Shown here piece after piece: positions 15,501-22,249 of a DNA stretch of 24,057 bases. A program made the translations under genes and the position numbers. Source of the DNA: an uncultured Oscillospiraceae bacterium (GTDB taxonomy: Bacteria; Bacillota; Clostridia; Oscillospirales; Oscillospiraceae); NCBI GenBank assembly GCA_900757415.1, contig CAAENU010000188.1, positions 1 through 24,057 of the forward strand, in the 5' to 3' direction. How positions within the stretch are numbered: the first letter of the stretch is position 1; every line of letters begins with the position of its first letter. The notes under the pieces were generated by a model. It did no database searches. It saw nothing but the letters and a program-made list of their open reading frames with translations, and was not told the origin of the DNA.

Positions 15501-17265
15501 TACGCCTATCTCTAACAGCATGGTGGAGCTATACACCATCCAGAGGTACTTGCAAATGGGAGCATTGCAGGAGCAAGGCTTCCAGCATTTTGACGCATGG
15601 GCTGCCAACTACGGTGAAACGGTCACGGCTATCGAGCTCGCCCCGGAGGGGACGGGCTACCGTGCCAAGACCTGCTTTTCCAAGTTCAACAACCTGCCGG
15701 AGCTGATCTCTGTATTCAAAAATGTGGCGGACATCCAAACGGCGGATATGCTGAACCTGCCCGTGCCGGAGGCACACTACCACAACATCGCCCTGAAGCC
15801 GTCCGAGTATCAGAAGCAAATGGTAGCGTCGCTGGCGGAGCGTGCCGAGCAGGTACGCAACAAGCAGGTGGACAGCAGCGTGGACAATATGCTGCTGATC
15901 ACCAACGATGGCCGGAAGCTGGCATTAGACCAGCGGCTCATCAATCCCATGCTGCCCGCCGACCCGGAGAGCAAAGCGGTCAAGTGCGCGGAGACGGTGT
16001 TTGACATCTGGCGGCGCACGGCGGAAAAGCACTCCACGCAGATGATTTTCTGTGACCTGTCCACACCCAAGAGTGAAGGCGTTTTCAGCGTTTATGATGA
16101 CATCCGCAGTAAGCTGGTGGAAATGGGCGTGCCGGAAAACGAGATCGCCTATATCCACGACGCTAAGACGGAGGCGCAGAAAAAAGACCTGTTCGCCAAG
16201 GTGCGCGCCGGTCAGGTGCGGGTGCTGTTGGGCAGCACCCAGCGCATGGGTGCCGGAACCAACTGCCAGCAGAAGCTGGTGGCATTGCACCATTTGGATT
16301 GTCCATGGCGGCCATCTGACCTTCAGCAGCGGGAGGGACGCATCATCCGGCAGGGCAACGAAAATGCCGAGGTGGACATTTACAGCTACGTCACCGAGGG
16401 CACCTTCGATGCCTACCTTTACCAGTTGGTGGAGCGGAAGCAGAAATTCATCGCGCAGATCATGACCAGCAAGTCGCCAGTACGCAGCGCTGAGGATGTG
16501 GACGAACAGGCACTCTCCTATGCGGAGATCAAGGCGCTGGCCAGCGGCAACCCGCTCATTAAAGAGAAAATGGATTTGGATATTGAAGTGACGAAGCTGA
16601 AGCTGCTGAAAAGCAGCCACCTCAGCCAGCGGTACGCGCTGGAGGATGCCATCAGCAAGACATTCCCCAAGTCTCTTGCTGAGACGCAAGAACGTCTCGC
16701 CGGGTACGGCGCGGATATTGCCGCAGTCAAGGCGCACACCGCGCCTAATGAGGACGGATTCTCCCCCATGACGCTGGCGGGTAAGGTCTACACCGAGAAA
16801 AAGGCCGCGGGCGCGGAGCTGCTGGCTATGTGCCAAAATATGTTGACGCCGGAGCCGACGCAGGTAGGCTCTTACCGCGGTCTGACGCTGGAACTGTCCT
16901 TTGACAGCTTTTCACAGGAGTACCGTCTGACCATGATCGGACAGCTGCGCCATGTGGTGACGCTGGGTACCGATGTGTTCGGCAATATCCAACGCATGGA
17001 TAATCTGCTGGAATCGCTGCCCCTCAAAGAGCAAGCCTGCCGGGAAAAGCTGAGTGATCTGCATAACCAGCTGGAAACGGCGAGGGTGGAGGTGTTGAAG
17101 CCATTTCCGCGTGAGGAGGAGCTGCAAGCAAAGCTGGCGCGGCTGGAGGAGCTGAACGCCCTGCTGAATATGGACAAGCGTGAGCCGGAGGTCGTAGCCG
17201 AAACGGAAGCACCGGATAATAGCCAGCAGTCTCCGACAAGAAAAACGACAGAGTTAGAAAGGTAG
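12562..17265 (+). CDS. C-terminal half of giant ICE polyprotein: N6-adenine methylase plus SNF2 helicase
   Basis: Residue numbers count from GTG 12562. A class I methyltransferase domain shows motif I EPACGIG (94-100) and a variant motif IV NVPF (158-161) in place of NPPY. An SF2/SNF2 helicase follows with Walker A GAGKT (767-771), DESH box (928-931), ATGTPISNS and motif VI QQREGRIIRQG (~1255). The tail is coiled-coil-like and ends KTTELER. The GTG is only the first standard start in frame: no ribosome binding site precedes it, and conserved family sequence (NYRITDDALG at ~12499, SQRYANN) extends upstream. Translation therefore more likely enters by -1 frameshifting at 12457, giving 1,602 residues in this frame. 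DNA modification or remodelling during transfer is the usual proposal for the family. Confidence 0.88.
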   Translation: MAAIRLLKQLETKDRPATSEEQEVLAKYVGWGGLADCFDPKHSRYEELKSLLSETEYAAARESTLTAFYTPPVVIRSIYAALGQMGFRQGNVLEPACGIGHFLGMLPKSMAESKVYGVELDDVSGRIARQLYPRSSISVRGYEKMDFPDNFFDAAVGNVPFGQFKVQDRRYDRLNLSIHEYFFAKTLDKVRPGGVVAFVTSSYTMDKRTGNVRKYIAQRAELLGAIRLPNDTFKAAAGTEVVSDILFLQKRDRMVDIEPEWVQLGTNDDGITMNRYFLDHPDMVLGEMKMVSGPYGPEPTCVPFPDQPLDSLLANAVQNIHGEINAYDRAEELEGEDQSIEADPTVRNFSYTLVNDKLYYREDSRMNPVEVSKTAESRIRGMIGLRDCVRMLLEYQTEDYPDGMIRQQQTKLNDLYDRFTHDYGLINSRGNAIAFDQDSSYFLLCSLEVLDEEGGLKRKADLFTKRTIRSHRPAERVDTAVEALALSIGEKARVDMAYMGQLTGKDEDTLFADLQGVVFLNPDYGEKGGEKYLPADEYLSGNVRRKLAEVRAKAESEPQYLPNVEALEKVQPVDLTASEISVRLGATWLNPEYIRQFIFETLDTPRRARWDIKVHYSQITGEWRIEGKSKDKSNIKAFNTYGTLRASAYEIIESSLNLKDVRIFDYQYDTDGRRVAVLNKKETAIAQGKQELLKEAFAEWIWKDPERREKICKAYNILFNSNRPREYDGSHISFSGMNPEITLRKHQVNAIAHILYGGNTLLAHVVGAGKTFEMVAAAMESKRLGLCQKSLFVVPNHLTEQWASEFLQLYPAANVLVATKKDFETKNRKKFCGRIATGDYDAVIIGHSQFEKIPVSIQRQRAILEQQMDEVIQGIREAKADRAENFTIKQMEKTRKGLQNKLDKLNDQSRKDDVVTFEELGVDRLFIDESHYYKNLFLYTKMRNVSGIAQTEAQKSSDLFMKCRYLDEITGGRGVVFATGTPISNSMVELYTIQRYLQMGALQEQGFQHFDAWAANYGETVTAIELAPEGTGYRAKTCFSKFNNLPELISVFKNVADIQTADMLNLPVPEAHYHNIALKPSEYQKQMVASLAERAEQVRNKQVDSSVDNMLLITNDGRKLALDQRLINPMLPADPESKAVKCAETVFDIWRRTAEKHSTQMIFCDLSTPKSEGVFSVYDDIRSKLVEMGVPENEIAYIHDAKTEAQKKDLFAKVRAGQVRVLLGSTQRMGAGTNCQQKLVALHHLDCPWRPSDLQQREGRIIRQGNENAEVDIYSYVTEGTFDAYLYQLVERKQKFIAQIMTSKSPVRSAEDVDEQALSYAEIKALASGNPLIKEKMDLDIEVTKLKLLKSSHLSQRYALEDAISKTFPKSLAETQERLAGYGADIAAVKAHTAPNEDGFSPMTLAGKVYTEKKAAGAELLAMCQNMLTPEPTQVGSYRGLTLELSFDSFSQEYRLTMIGQLRHVVTLGTDVFGNIQRMDNLLESLPLKEQACREKLSDLHNQLETARVEVLKPFPREEELQAKLARLEELNALLNMDKREPEVVAETEAPDNSQQSPTRKTTELER

Positions 17266-17271
17266 GTCGAT

Positions 17272-17676
17272 ATGGGATACCAGGAGAGCTTTCTTTACAT
17301 TGAGCCGCAGTGGAAATTCGAGAAGCTGATACGCACATACGAGAAGGCGGAGCAGGCCGGTTACTATCGGGTGGCTGGCGCAGAGCCGCGTTCTGTAGTC
17401 GTTCTCAAACAGCCTTTGGGCAGTATACCGGCAGGCAAGCGGCTGCTGTGGGTGTGCGGCGACAGGGGCTTTCACAGCGTGGGCGGCGTGTTCGGTGGCG
17501 AGTGGAAAAGCAGGGCGCGTGTCCGCGTGATCCCAGTGGAGGAGGTGCTGAAGCCGGGAGACCGACGCTTGGAGGGCATTGATCTGGACAGCGCCGCGCC
17601 CAGTGAGAACGCCTATATGCGGCGGTACAGCGTGGAGAACTACGCGCACCGTATGCGGGCGGGGCTGGCGAGATAG
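17272..17676 (+). CDS. Small conserved ICE protein, unknown function
   Basis: 134-aa soluble protein starting MGYQESFLYIEPQWKFEKL, with ATG 6 bp after the helicase stop. The ribosome binding site AAAGGTAGG overlaps the helicase stop, so translation is probably coupled. It has a central beta-rich segment (RLLWVCGDRGFHSVGGVFGG) and a basic C terminus, HRMRAGLAR. I do not recognise a named domain. Proteins starting this way occur after the large helicase in related ICEs, but I cannot give a function. Confidence 0.7.
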   Translation: MGYQESFLYIEPQWKFEKLIRTYEKAEQAGYYRVAGAEPRSVVVLKQPLGSIPAGKRLLWVCGDRGFHSVGGVFGGEWKSRARVRVIPVEEVLKPGDRRLEGIDLDSAAPSENAYMRRYSVENYAHRMRAGLAR

Positions 17677-17709
17677 CACTATACATTCGGAAATATGGAG
17701 GTTTGTATC

Positions 17710-18063
17710 ATGACAAAAGAAATGATGGAGGAAAAGCTGTATCAGAGGATGCAGGAGGAAAACCAACAATTCCTTGCGGAGCTGCGGGAGCAAACGGCGG
17801 ACGATATTATTGCCCACGCCTATGAGATCGCTTGCCGCGACAATTTCCTGATGATTTTTGAGGAGGAAACCGGCCTGAAACCGCAGCAGCTCAACGCCCT
17901 GCTGCGGTTTGAGCATCCGCTGGCGGAGTTATACGACGACTGGATAAAACGAGAGACGAGCGAGATGGACAATTTCCGCAGCAGCATAGAGTGTTGCGCC
18001 AACGATGCGATTCGTAGGGAGAAAGAGAGAAGGGCACAAAAGAAAGATGTGCCGGAGAGGTAG
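17710..18063 (+). CDS. DUF3848 family protein
   Basis: 117-aa mostly helical protein. The pattern MTKEMMEEKLYQRMQEENQQ, then ADDIIAHAYEIACRDN, LLRFEHPLAELYDDW and IKRETSEMDNFRSSIE, matches DUF3848 of clostridial ICEs and prophage-like elements. ATG at 17710 follows TGGAGG; an upstream ATG at 17695 lies within that ribosome binding site region and is rejected. It ends in AQKKDVPER, a variant of the element's Lys/Arg-rich tail. Function unknown. It is followed by a 77-bp gap holding a promoter for the next, compositionally different genes. Confidence 0.82.
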   Translation: MTKEMMEEKLYQRMQEENQQFLAELREQTADDIIAHAYEIACRDNFLMIFEEETGLKPQQLNALLRFEHPLAELYDDWIKRETSEMDNFRSSIECCANDAIRREKERRAQKKDVPER

Positions 18064-18095
18064 AGACTGCGGACACTTTGAATACAGGAGAGCAC

Positions 18096-18124
18096 TTGTT
18101 TTTTGACCTCATCTGTGGTAAACT
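18096..18124 (+). promoter_or_regulatory. Predicted promoter for the GNAT cargo pair
   Basis: TTGTTT (18096-18101), a 17-bp spacer and TAAACT (18119-18124) precede the GNAT start by 22 bp. It implies the cargo pair has its own transcription start within the otherwise co-directional element. Confidence 0.5.
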
Positions 18125-18146
18125 ACTTATGAAATGAGGAATGGTG

Positions 18147-18686
18147 ATGTTGAATCTATTTGTTTTGGAGTATGCGACCAATGCAAAAATTCCGGCAGTC
18201 GTAAAGGATGCGACGGGACAGGATTTGATGGCAACAAAGAATTGGCAAACTGCGTGGACAACTCCTTATGCAAAACAATTACCCAACAAGGTCGCCTTGC
18301 ACCGCATGGACAATGATGAATTGTTGGGCCTGATGTCATATGAGTTGGATGAAAATGGTTTAGCCGTTGAAATCTTATATCTCGAAAGTGCCCGCCATAG
18401 TAATGCGAATCTTCTTCATGCCGAGGGTAAACAGAAAAAGTACGTTGGTATTGCGAAAGCACTATTCGCTTATGCGATTCAACTATCTTTAGACCATCAT
18501 TTTGACGGTGTGTTGTATTTTCGAGCAAAGACCAGTGAACTGGTGGATTACTACAAAAAAGCGTTTGGTGCAATTGCGCCCGTGCGGTATGACCCGTTTC
18601 GGTTGCTGATATTAGAGGAAGCTGCGGCAAATATTTTATCAGATTTTATTATGGAGGTGCGTGACGATGGATCAGAAGGAACTTGA
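18147..18686 (+). CDS. GNAT-like N-acetyltransferase (cargo)
   Basis: 179-aa protein whose second half has an acetyl-CoA binding-loop-like segment (KKYVGIAKALFAYAI), then strand/helix elements HFDGVLYFRAKTSELVDYY and KKAFGAI, as in GNAT enzymes. The substrate is unknown. ATG 18147 is favoured because AGGA at 18137-18140 gives correct spacing; ATG 18141 directly abuts it. The gene is visibly more AT-rich than its neighbours, has its own promoter, and lacks the Arg-terminal tail. These traits point to later acquisition. It overlaps the next small gene by 20 bp. A GNAT toxin is possible, but the usual ribbon-helix-helix antitoxin upstream is absent. Confidence 0.6.
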   Translation: MLNLFVLEYATNAKIPAVVKDATGQDLMATKNWQTAWTTPYAKQLPNKVALHRMDNDELLGLMSYELDENGLAVEILYLESARHSNANLLHAEGKQKKYVGIAKALFAYAIQLSLDHHFDGVLYFRAKTSELVDYYKKAFGAIAPVRYDPFRLLILEEAAANILSDFIMEVRDDGSEGT

Positions 18687-18888
18687 ATACCTTCGGCGCA
18701 TAGAGGATCACGCCGCTCAAACCGGCTGGGTCGCGCCGCTCACACAGGAGGATAAGGACTACTTGGCATATCTAAGGGGCGTATGCAAGCGCTATAATAT
18801 TGCACTTTCTAAGGCAACGCGAATGGAATTTGACTTTGTAACCCGTGTTGCAGAGAGTGAATTTTATCTCCAGAGAGCCAATGCGTAG
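18667..18888 (+). CDS. Small protein coupled to the GNAT gene
   Basis: 73-aa acidic, helical protein (MDQKELEYLRRIEDHAAQTG, then KRYNIALSKATRMEFDFVTR). ATG 18667 has GGAGGTG 8 nt upstream inside the GNAT gene, and the genes overlap by 20 bp, so they are co-translated. No family recognised. It could be a partner or antitoxin of the GNAT protein. It is followed by a terminator-like hairpin. Confidence 0.6.
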   Translation: MDQKELEYLRRIEDHAAQTGWVAPLTQEDKDYLAYLRGVCKRYNIALSKATRMEFDFVTRVAESEFYLQRANA

Positions 18889-18908
18889 CAATCAAAAAAT
18901 TCCGTGAC

Positions 18909-18938
18909 AAAAGCGTAGGCAAATGCCTGCGCTTTTTG
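18909..18938 (+). terminator. Intrinsic terminator after the GNAT pair
   Basis: Stem AAAAGCGTAGGC/GCCTGCGCTTTT with loop AAAT and one T-G pair (18909-18920 with 18925-18936), followed by T. It ends 26 bp before the start of the Toprim gene, again leaving no space for a promoter. Confidence 0.78.
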
Positions 18939-18963
18939 CTTGCCCGGAAGGGGGTGATGTCCT

Positions 18964-19893
18964 ATGCCGTTTATCCCGCCAGAGCAGTTAGCCCGCGCCC
19001 GTGAGATGGATCTGCTGACCTATCTGCGGTGCTGTGAATCGGATGAACTGGTCAGCGTGGGCGGCAATGCTTATGCAACCAAAAGCCATGACAGCCTGAA
19101 GATCTCCAACGGGGAATGGTATTGGTGGTCACGGGGTGTTGGCGGCAGCAGTGCGCTGGACTATCTGACCACTGTGCGGAGGCTGTCTCTGCCGGATGCT
19201 GTGCAGCGCATCCTGAGCGCTGGCGGCATACCTTTGGCAGAACCGCCGCGCCGGAAAGCCCGCCCGACAAAATCATTTTCCCTGCCGCCCAGACACGCCG
19301 ACAACCGGCGTGTTTTTTCATACCTGCGTGGGCGCGGTATCGACCCGGAGATCATCAACCACTGTATCAAACACGGCCTGCTCTATGAATCGGCACAGCA
19401 TCACAACTGCGTGTTCGTAGGCTTTGCCGGTGACAGACCGGCCTACGCCATGCAGCGGGGGACGCTGCAAGACAAGCGTTTTGTGGGCGAGGTGGTCGGC
19501 AGCGACAAGCGGTATTCCTTCGCAGTGCCGATGACACCGGGGGACAGCCCTACCCTGTGCGTTTTTGAAAGCGCCATTGATGCTCTTTCCTACCTGACGC
19601 TGCTGAAGCAGCGGGGGAGGGACTGGCGCAAGGCAAACACACTGTCGCTGGGCGGTGTCGGGAAGGAGGATCGGCAGCTGCCACCGGCGCTTTCGCGGTA
19701 TTTGAAGGCCGCACCCCATATTACCCGCATTGTGCTGTGTCTGGACAATGATGAGCCGGGACGGAAAGCAGCGGCGGTGTTGAAGGAACTGCTGAGAGGA
19801 TACGAGGTCATTGACAGACCTCCGGTGCGGGGAAAAGACTACAATGATCTGCTGAGGTATCGGCGTGACGCGCAGCGCGGCGAAGCCCGCTGA
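18964..19893 (+). CDS. DUF3991 and Toprim domain protein (primase-like)
   Basis: 309-aa protein with an N-terminal zinc-finger-like or DUF3991 region (residues ~1-160, including NGEWYWWSRGVGGSSALDYL) and a Toprim_2 fold. Toprim acidic residues are Glu202 (VFESAIDALS) and Asp261/Asp263 (LCLDNDEPGRKAA). Such proteins lie beside relaxase genes on clostridial ICEs and are thought to act in DNA processing, perhaps priming of transferred single strands; this is family-level inference. ATG 18964 follows AAGGGGGTG. It ends DAQRGEAR, although the next gene is 140 bp away, so that Arg ending is not needed to build a ribosome binding site. Confidence 0.85.
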   Translation: MPFIPPEQLARAREMDLLTYLRCCESDELVSVGGNAYATKSHDSLKISNGEWYWWSRGVGGSSALDYLTTVRRLSLPDAVQRILSAGGIPLAEPPRRKARPTKSFSLPPRHADNRRVFSYLRGRGIDPEIINHCIKHGLLYESAQHHNCVFVGFAGDRPAYAMQRGTLQDKRFVGEVVGSDKRYSFAVPMTPGDSPTLCVFESAIDALSYLTLLKQRGRDWRKANTLSLGGVGKEDRQLPPALSRYLKAAPHITRIVLCLDNDEPGRKAAAVLKELLRGYEVIDRPPVRGKDYNDLLRYRRDAQRGEAR

Positions 19894-20033
19894 TTTCTTT
19901 CTTCGGCAGGTATTGCAGGACGCGGCGCAGAGCGCCGCTGTCCTGGCAAGCATAGCATTTTGACAGCAAAACGCGCTTGTTAAGGGGCAAAGCCCCCTAA
20001 AACCCCCATTAAAAAACGGAAGGAGCAGAACAC
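19894..20033 (+). other. Candidate oriT region upstream of mobC
   Basis: Non-coding 140 bp directly before mobC-mobA. A hairpin with arms CAGGACGCGGCGC and GCGCCGCTGTCCTG (13 bp paired, one bulged T, loop AGA) occupies 19916-19945. A second, GGGGC-AAA-GCCCC, lies at 19984-19996 and is followed by CTAAAACCCCC. The 3' arm contains TGTCCTG, resembling the ATCCTG nick core of IncP-type MOB-P origins. Position, hairpins and relaxase class agree. The nick site itself is a guess. Confidence 0.55.
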
Positions 20034-20339
20034 ATGAGAGAAATTGCAAAGCGCGTCTCTCTGCGGCTGGACAGCACAGAGTACGCACATTTGAAGCAGC
20101 TCTCCATGGATACCGGCCTGAAAATGGAGCCGGTGATCCGCAGGCTTATTGTGGGCGCGGAATTACGTCCCCGTCCGCCCGACGAGCTGACGGAGCTGCT
20201 GCACCAGCTGTCCGGCGTTGCCGTAAACATCAACCAGATCGCTAAGGTGGCCAATGCCAGTGGTTTTGTCCGCATGGATGAGATAGCGCAGATCAAGGCG
20301 ATGCAGGGAATGCTTTGGCGGGCGGTGAAAGAACTCTGA
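20034..20339 (+). CDS. mobC: MobC-family relaxosome accessory protein
   Basis: 101-aa protein that would bind oriT and assist the relaxase. The N-terminal REIAKRVSLRLDSTEYAHLK has the ribbon-helix-helix pattern. The C-terminal half carries the MobC signature (LHQLSGVAVNINQIAKVANA and an MQGMLWRAVKEL end). ATG follows GGAAGGAG. One base separates its stop from the relaxase start, so the two are translated together. It is one of the few element proteins without a terminal Arg. Confidence 0.9.
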   Translation: MREIAKRVSLRLDSTEYAHLKQLSMDTGLKMEPVIRRLIVGAELRPRPPDELTELLHQLSGVAVNINQIAKVANASGFVRMDEIAQIKAMQGMLWRAVKEL

Positions 20340-20340
20340 T

Positions 20341-21681
20341 ATGGCCATCACGAAGATCATCGCCATCCGTGACCGACTGGATAAGCGGGTAAACTATGCT
20401 GTCAACGGAGAAAAGACTACGCTGGATACGGGTATTACTTATGCCGCAAATCCAGAGAAAACGGAACAGCTGTTCTTTACGTCCGCCATCAACTGCGAAA
20501 GTTGTGAGACAGCCTTTGCGGAGATGCAGGCCACGAAGCAGCGGTTTGGCAAGCTGGGCGGCGTGGTGGGGTATCATTTCATCCAATCCTTTACGCCCGG
20601 GGAGGTAACGCCGGAGCAGGCACACCGTATCGGCGTGGAATTTGCCGAGAGGCTGTTTGGCAAGCGGTATGAGGCGGTCATTGGTACGCACTTGGATAAA
20701 GCGCATCTTCACAATCATGTGGTGGTGAACTCTGTGTCCTTCGTGGACGGCAAAAAATATCACAGCAGCCCCGGCAGCTACTATTTTGAAGTGCGAAGCA
20801 CATCCGACACCCTGTGCCGGGAAAACGACCTGTCTGTAATCGCGCCGCAGGGCAAGGGGAAACACTACGCCGAATGGAAAGCGGAGCAGAACGGCAAGCC
20901 CACTATCCGCAGCATCATTCGCGGCGATATTGACCGATTCATCGGAGAGGCGTATACATACGAGACGTTTCTGATGCTCCTGCGGCAGGAGGGGTATGTG
21001 GTGCGGAACGCCCCCAGCCGTAAATATGTGACCGTGCTGCCGCCGGGCGGTAAGCGGGCGATCCGGCTGGATAGCCTGGGTGACGGGTATACGGAGCAGG
21101 ACATCCGTAGACGGCTGGCTACCCAGCGGGAGGGCGGAGCGCAGACTGCACCGGCCATGACACGCACGGGTAAGCGCTACCGCGTCAGAGGAAAGCGCCC
21201 TACCGGGCCAAAAAAGAAAATTACGGGGTTTCAGGCACTGTATCTCAGATACCTGTACCTGCTGCGAGGGACGCATCGGAAGAAGAACTTCCGGCGTGTC
21301 CCTTTTTCCGTGCGGCAGGAGGTCGTCCGACTGGAACGCTATGATCGGCAGTTTCGGTATCTGTGGGCGAACGGCATGACCACGGCGGAGGATTTGGAGC
21401 AGCGGATCGCCGCCCTTGAGCGGGAGATATACGACGGTGAGCAGCAGAGAAAACCACTATACCGAGAAAGGAGAAATGCAGAAGATGAGGCGTACAAAAC
21501 ACAATGCAGTGCAGAGATCGACCGCCAGACCGCCGCCCTGCGGGAAAAGAGAAGGGAGCTTGCTCTGTGCCGCAGGATACTGGAGGATGTGCCTTTGGTA
21601 TCCCGGCAGGTGCAGCAAGCCGAGGCGGAACGGCGGGAAGAAATGAGAAAGGAGGCGCAAAAGCGTGAGTACCAACGGTGA
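20341..21681 (+). CDS. mobA: MOB-P type relaxase (MobA/VirD2-like)
   Basis: Nicks oriT and pilots the single strand into the recipient. 446 aa. Motif I has the candidate catalytic Tyr19 (RVNYAVN), motif II is GYHFIQSF (77-84), and motif III is HLDKAHLHNH with metal ligands His117/His122/His124 (117-126). Residues ~250-446 are a basic, coiled-coil-rich extension (TGPKKKITGFQALYLRYLYL onward) that may contact the coupling machinery. It ends REYQR. The gene overlaps pcfB by 17 bp. The candidate oriT lies just upstream of mobC. Confidence 0.92.
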   Translation: MAITKIIAIRDRLDKRVNYAVNGEKTTLDTGITYAANPEKTEQLFFTSAINCESCETAFAEMQATKQRFGKLGGVVGYHFIQSFTPGEVTPEQAHRIGVEFAERLFGKRYEAVIGTHLDKAHLHNHVVVNSVSFVDGKKYHSSPGSYYFEVRSTSDTLCRENDLSVIAPQGKGKHYAEWKAEQNGKPTIRSIIRGDIDRFIGEAYTYETFLMLLRQEGYVVRNAPSRKYVTVLPPGGKRAIRLDSLGDGYTEQDIRRRLATQREGGAQTAPAMTRTGKRYRVRGKRPTGPKKKITGFQALYLRYLYLLRGTHRKKNFRRVPFSVRQEVVRLERYDRQFRYLWANGMTTAEDLEQRIAALEREIYDGEQQRKPLYRERRNAEDEAYKTQCSAEIDRQTAALREKRRELALCRRILEDVPLVSRQVQQAEAERREEMRKEAQKREYQR

Positions 21682-22240
21682 AACCGCCGATATGGTGGTG
21701 CGGGAGAGCATCCAGATCACGGAGAGTGCTGTTAAGCTGGCGGGGCTGGGCGCAAAGAATCTGGCGGCTCTGCTGGTGGCAGTAGCCAAGGACAACCCTA
21801 AGTTGTCCGGCAAGACGGGACTAAAACGGCTGATCCAGGACGGCGAGGAGCTGACCATATTCTCCGTCAAGCAGGAGGATCTGCGGGGCTTCCAAATGGA
21901 GAGCAAGCGGTACGGTGTTTTGTTCTATCCCATTATCAATCGGATGGAGAAAACCGGCACAGTGGAGATCATGGCGAAAGCCAAGGACGCCCGACAGATC
22001 AACCGCATCTTTGAACGGATGGGCTATCCTGCGCCGGTACGGGAGGATGACACCGCAAAAAAAGCGAACCCCCGCGTTCGGTCAGAGAACAGCTTCAGAG
22101 AGCGCGGGAATGGTGCCAGAACGTCTACCGAGATGGATAAGCCATCCGTGCGGGCGAAAATGCTGGAGCTGAAGAAGGTATCCGAACAGATGGCGCGGCA
22201 GGCAAGAACCATTGCCGCGCCGGAGCATGAACAGAGATAG
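21665..22240 (+). CDS. pcfB: PcfB-family protein (DUF3801)
   Basis: 191-aa protein related to PcfB of pCF10, which links the relaxosome to the coupling protein. Motifs seen are QITESAVKLAGLGAKNLAAL, an LIQDGEELTIFSVKQEDL segment and YGVLFYPIINRMEKTGTVEI. The C-terminal ~65 residues are basic and probably disordered, ending EHEQR. The GTG start is inside the relaxase gene, after AAAGGAGGCG. Its position directly after the relaxase supports the role. Confidence 0.85.
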   Translation: MSTNGETADMVVRESIQITESAVKLAGLGAKNLAALLVAVAKDNPKLSGKTGLKRLIQDGEELTIFSVKQEDLRGFQMESKRYGVLFYPIINRMEKTGTVEIMAKAKDARQINRIFERMGYPAPVREDDTAKKANPRVRSENSFRERGNGARTSTEMDKPSVRAKMLELKKVSEQMARQARTIAAPEHEQR

Positions 22241-22249
22241 GAGATTATT

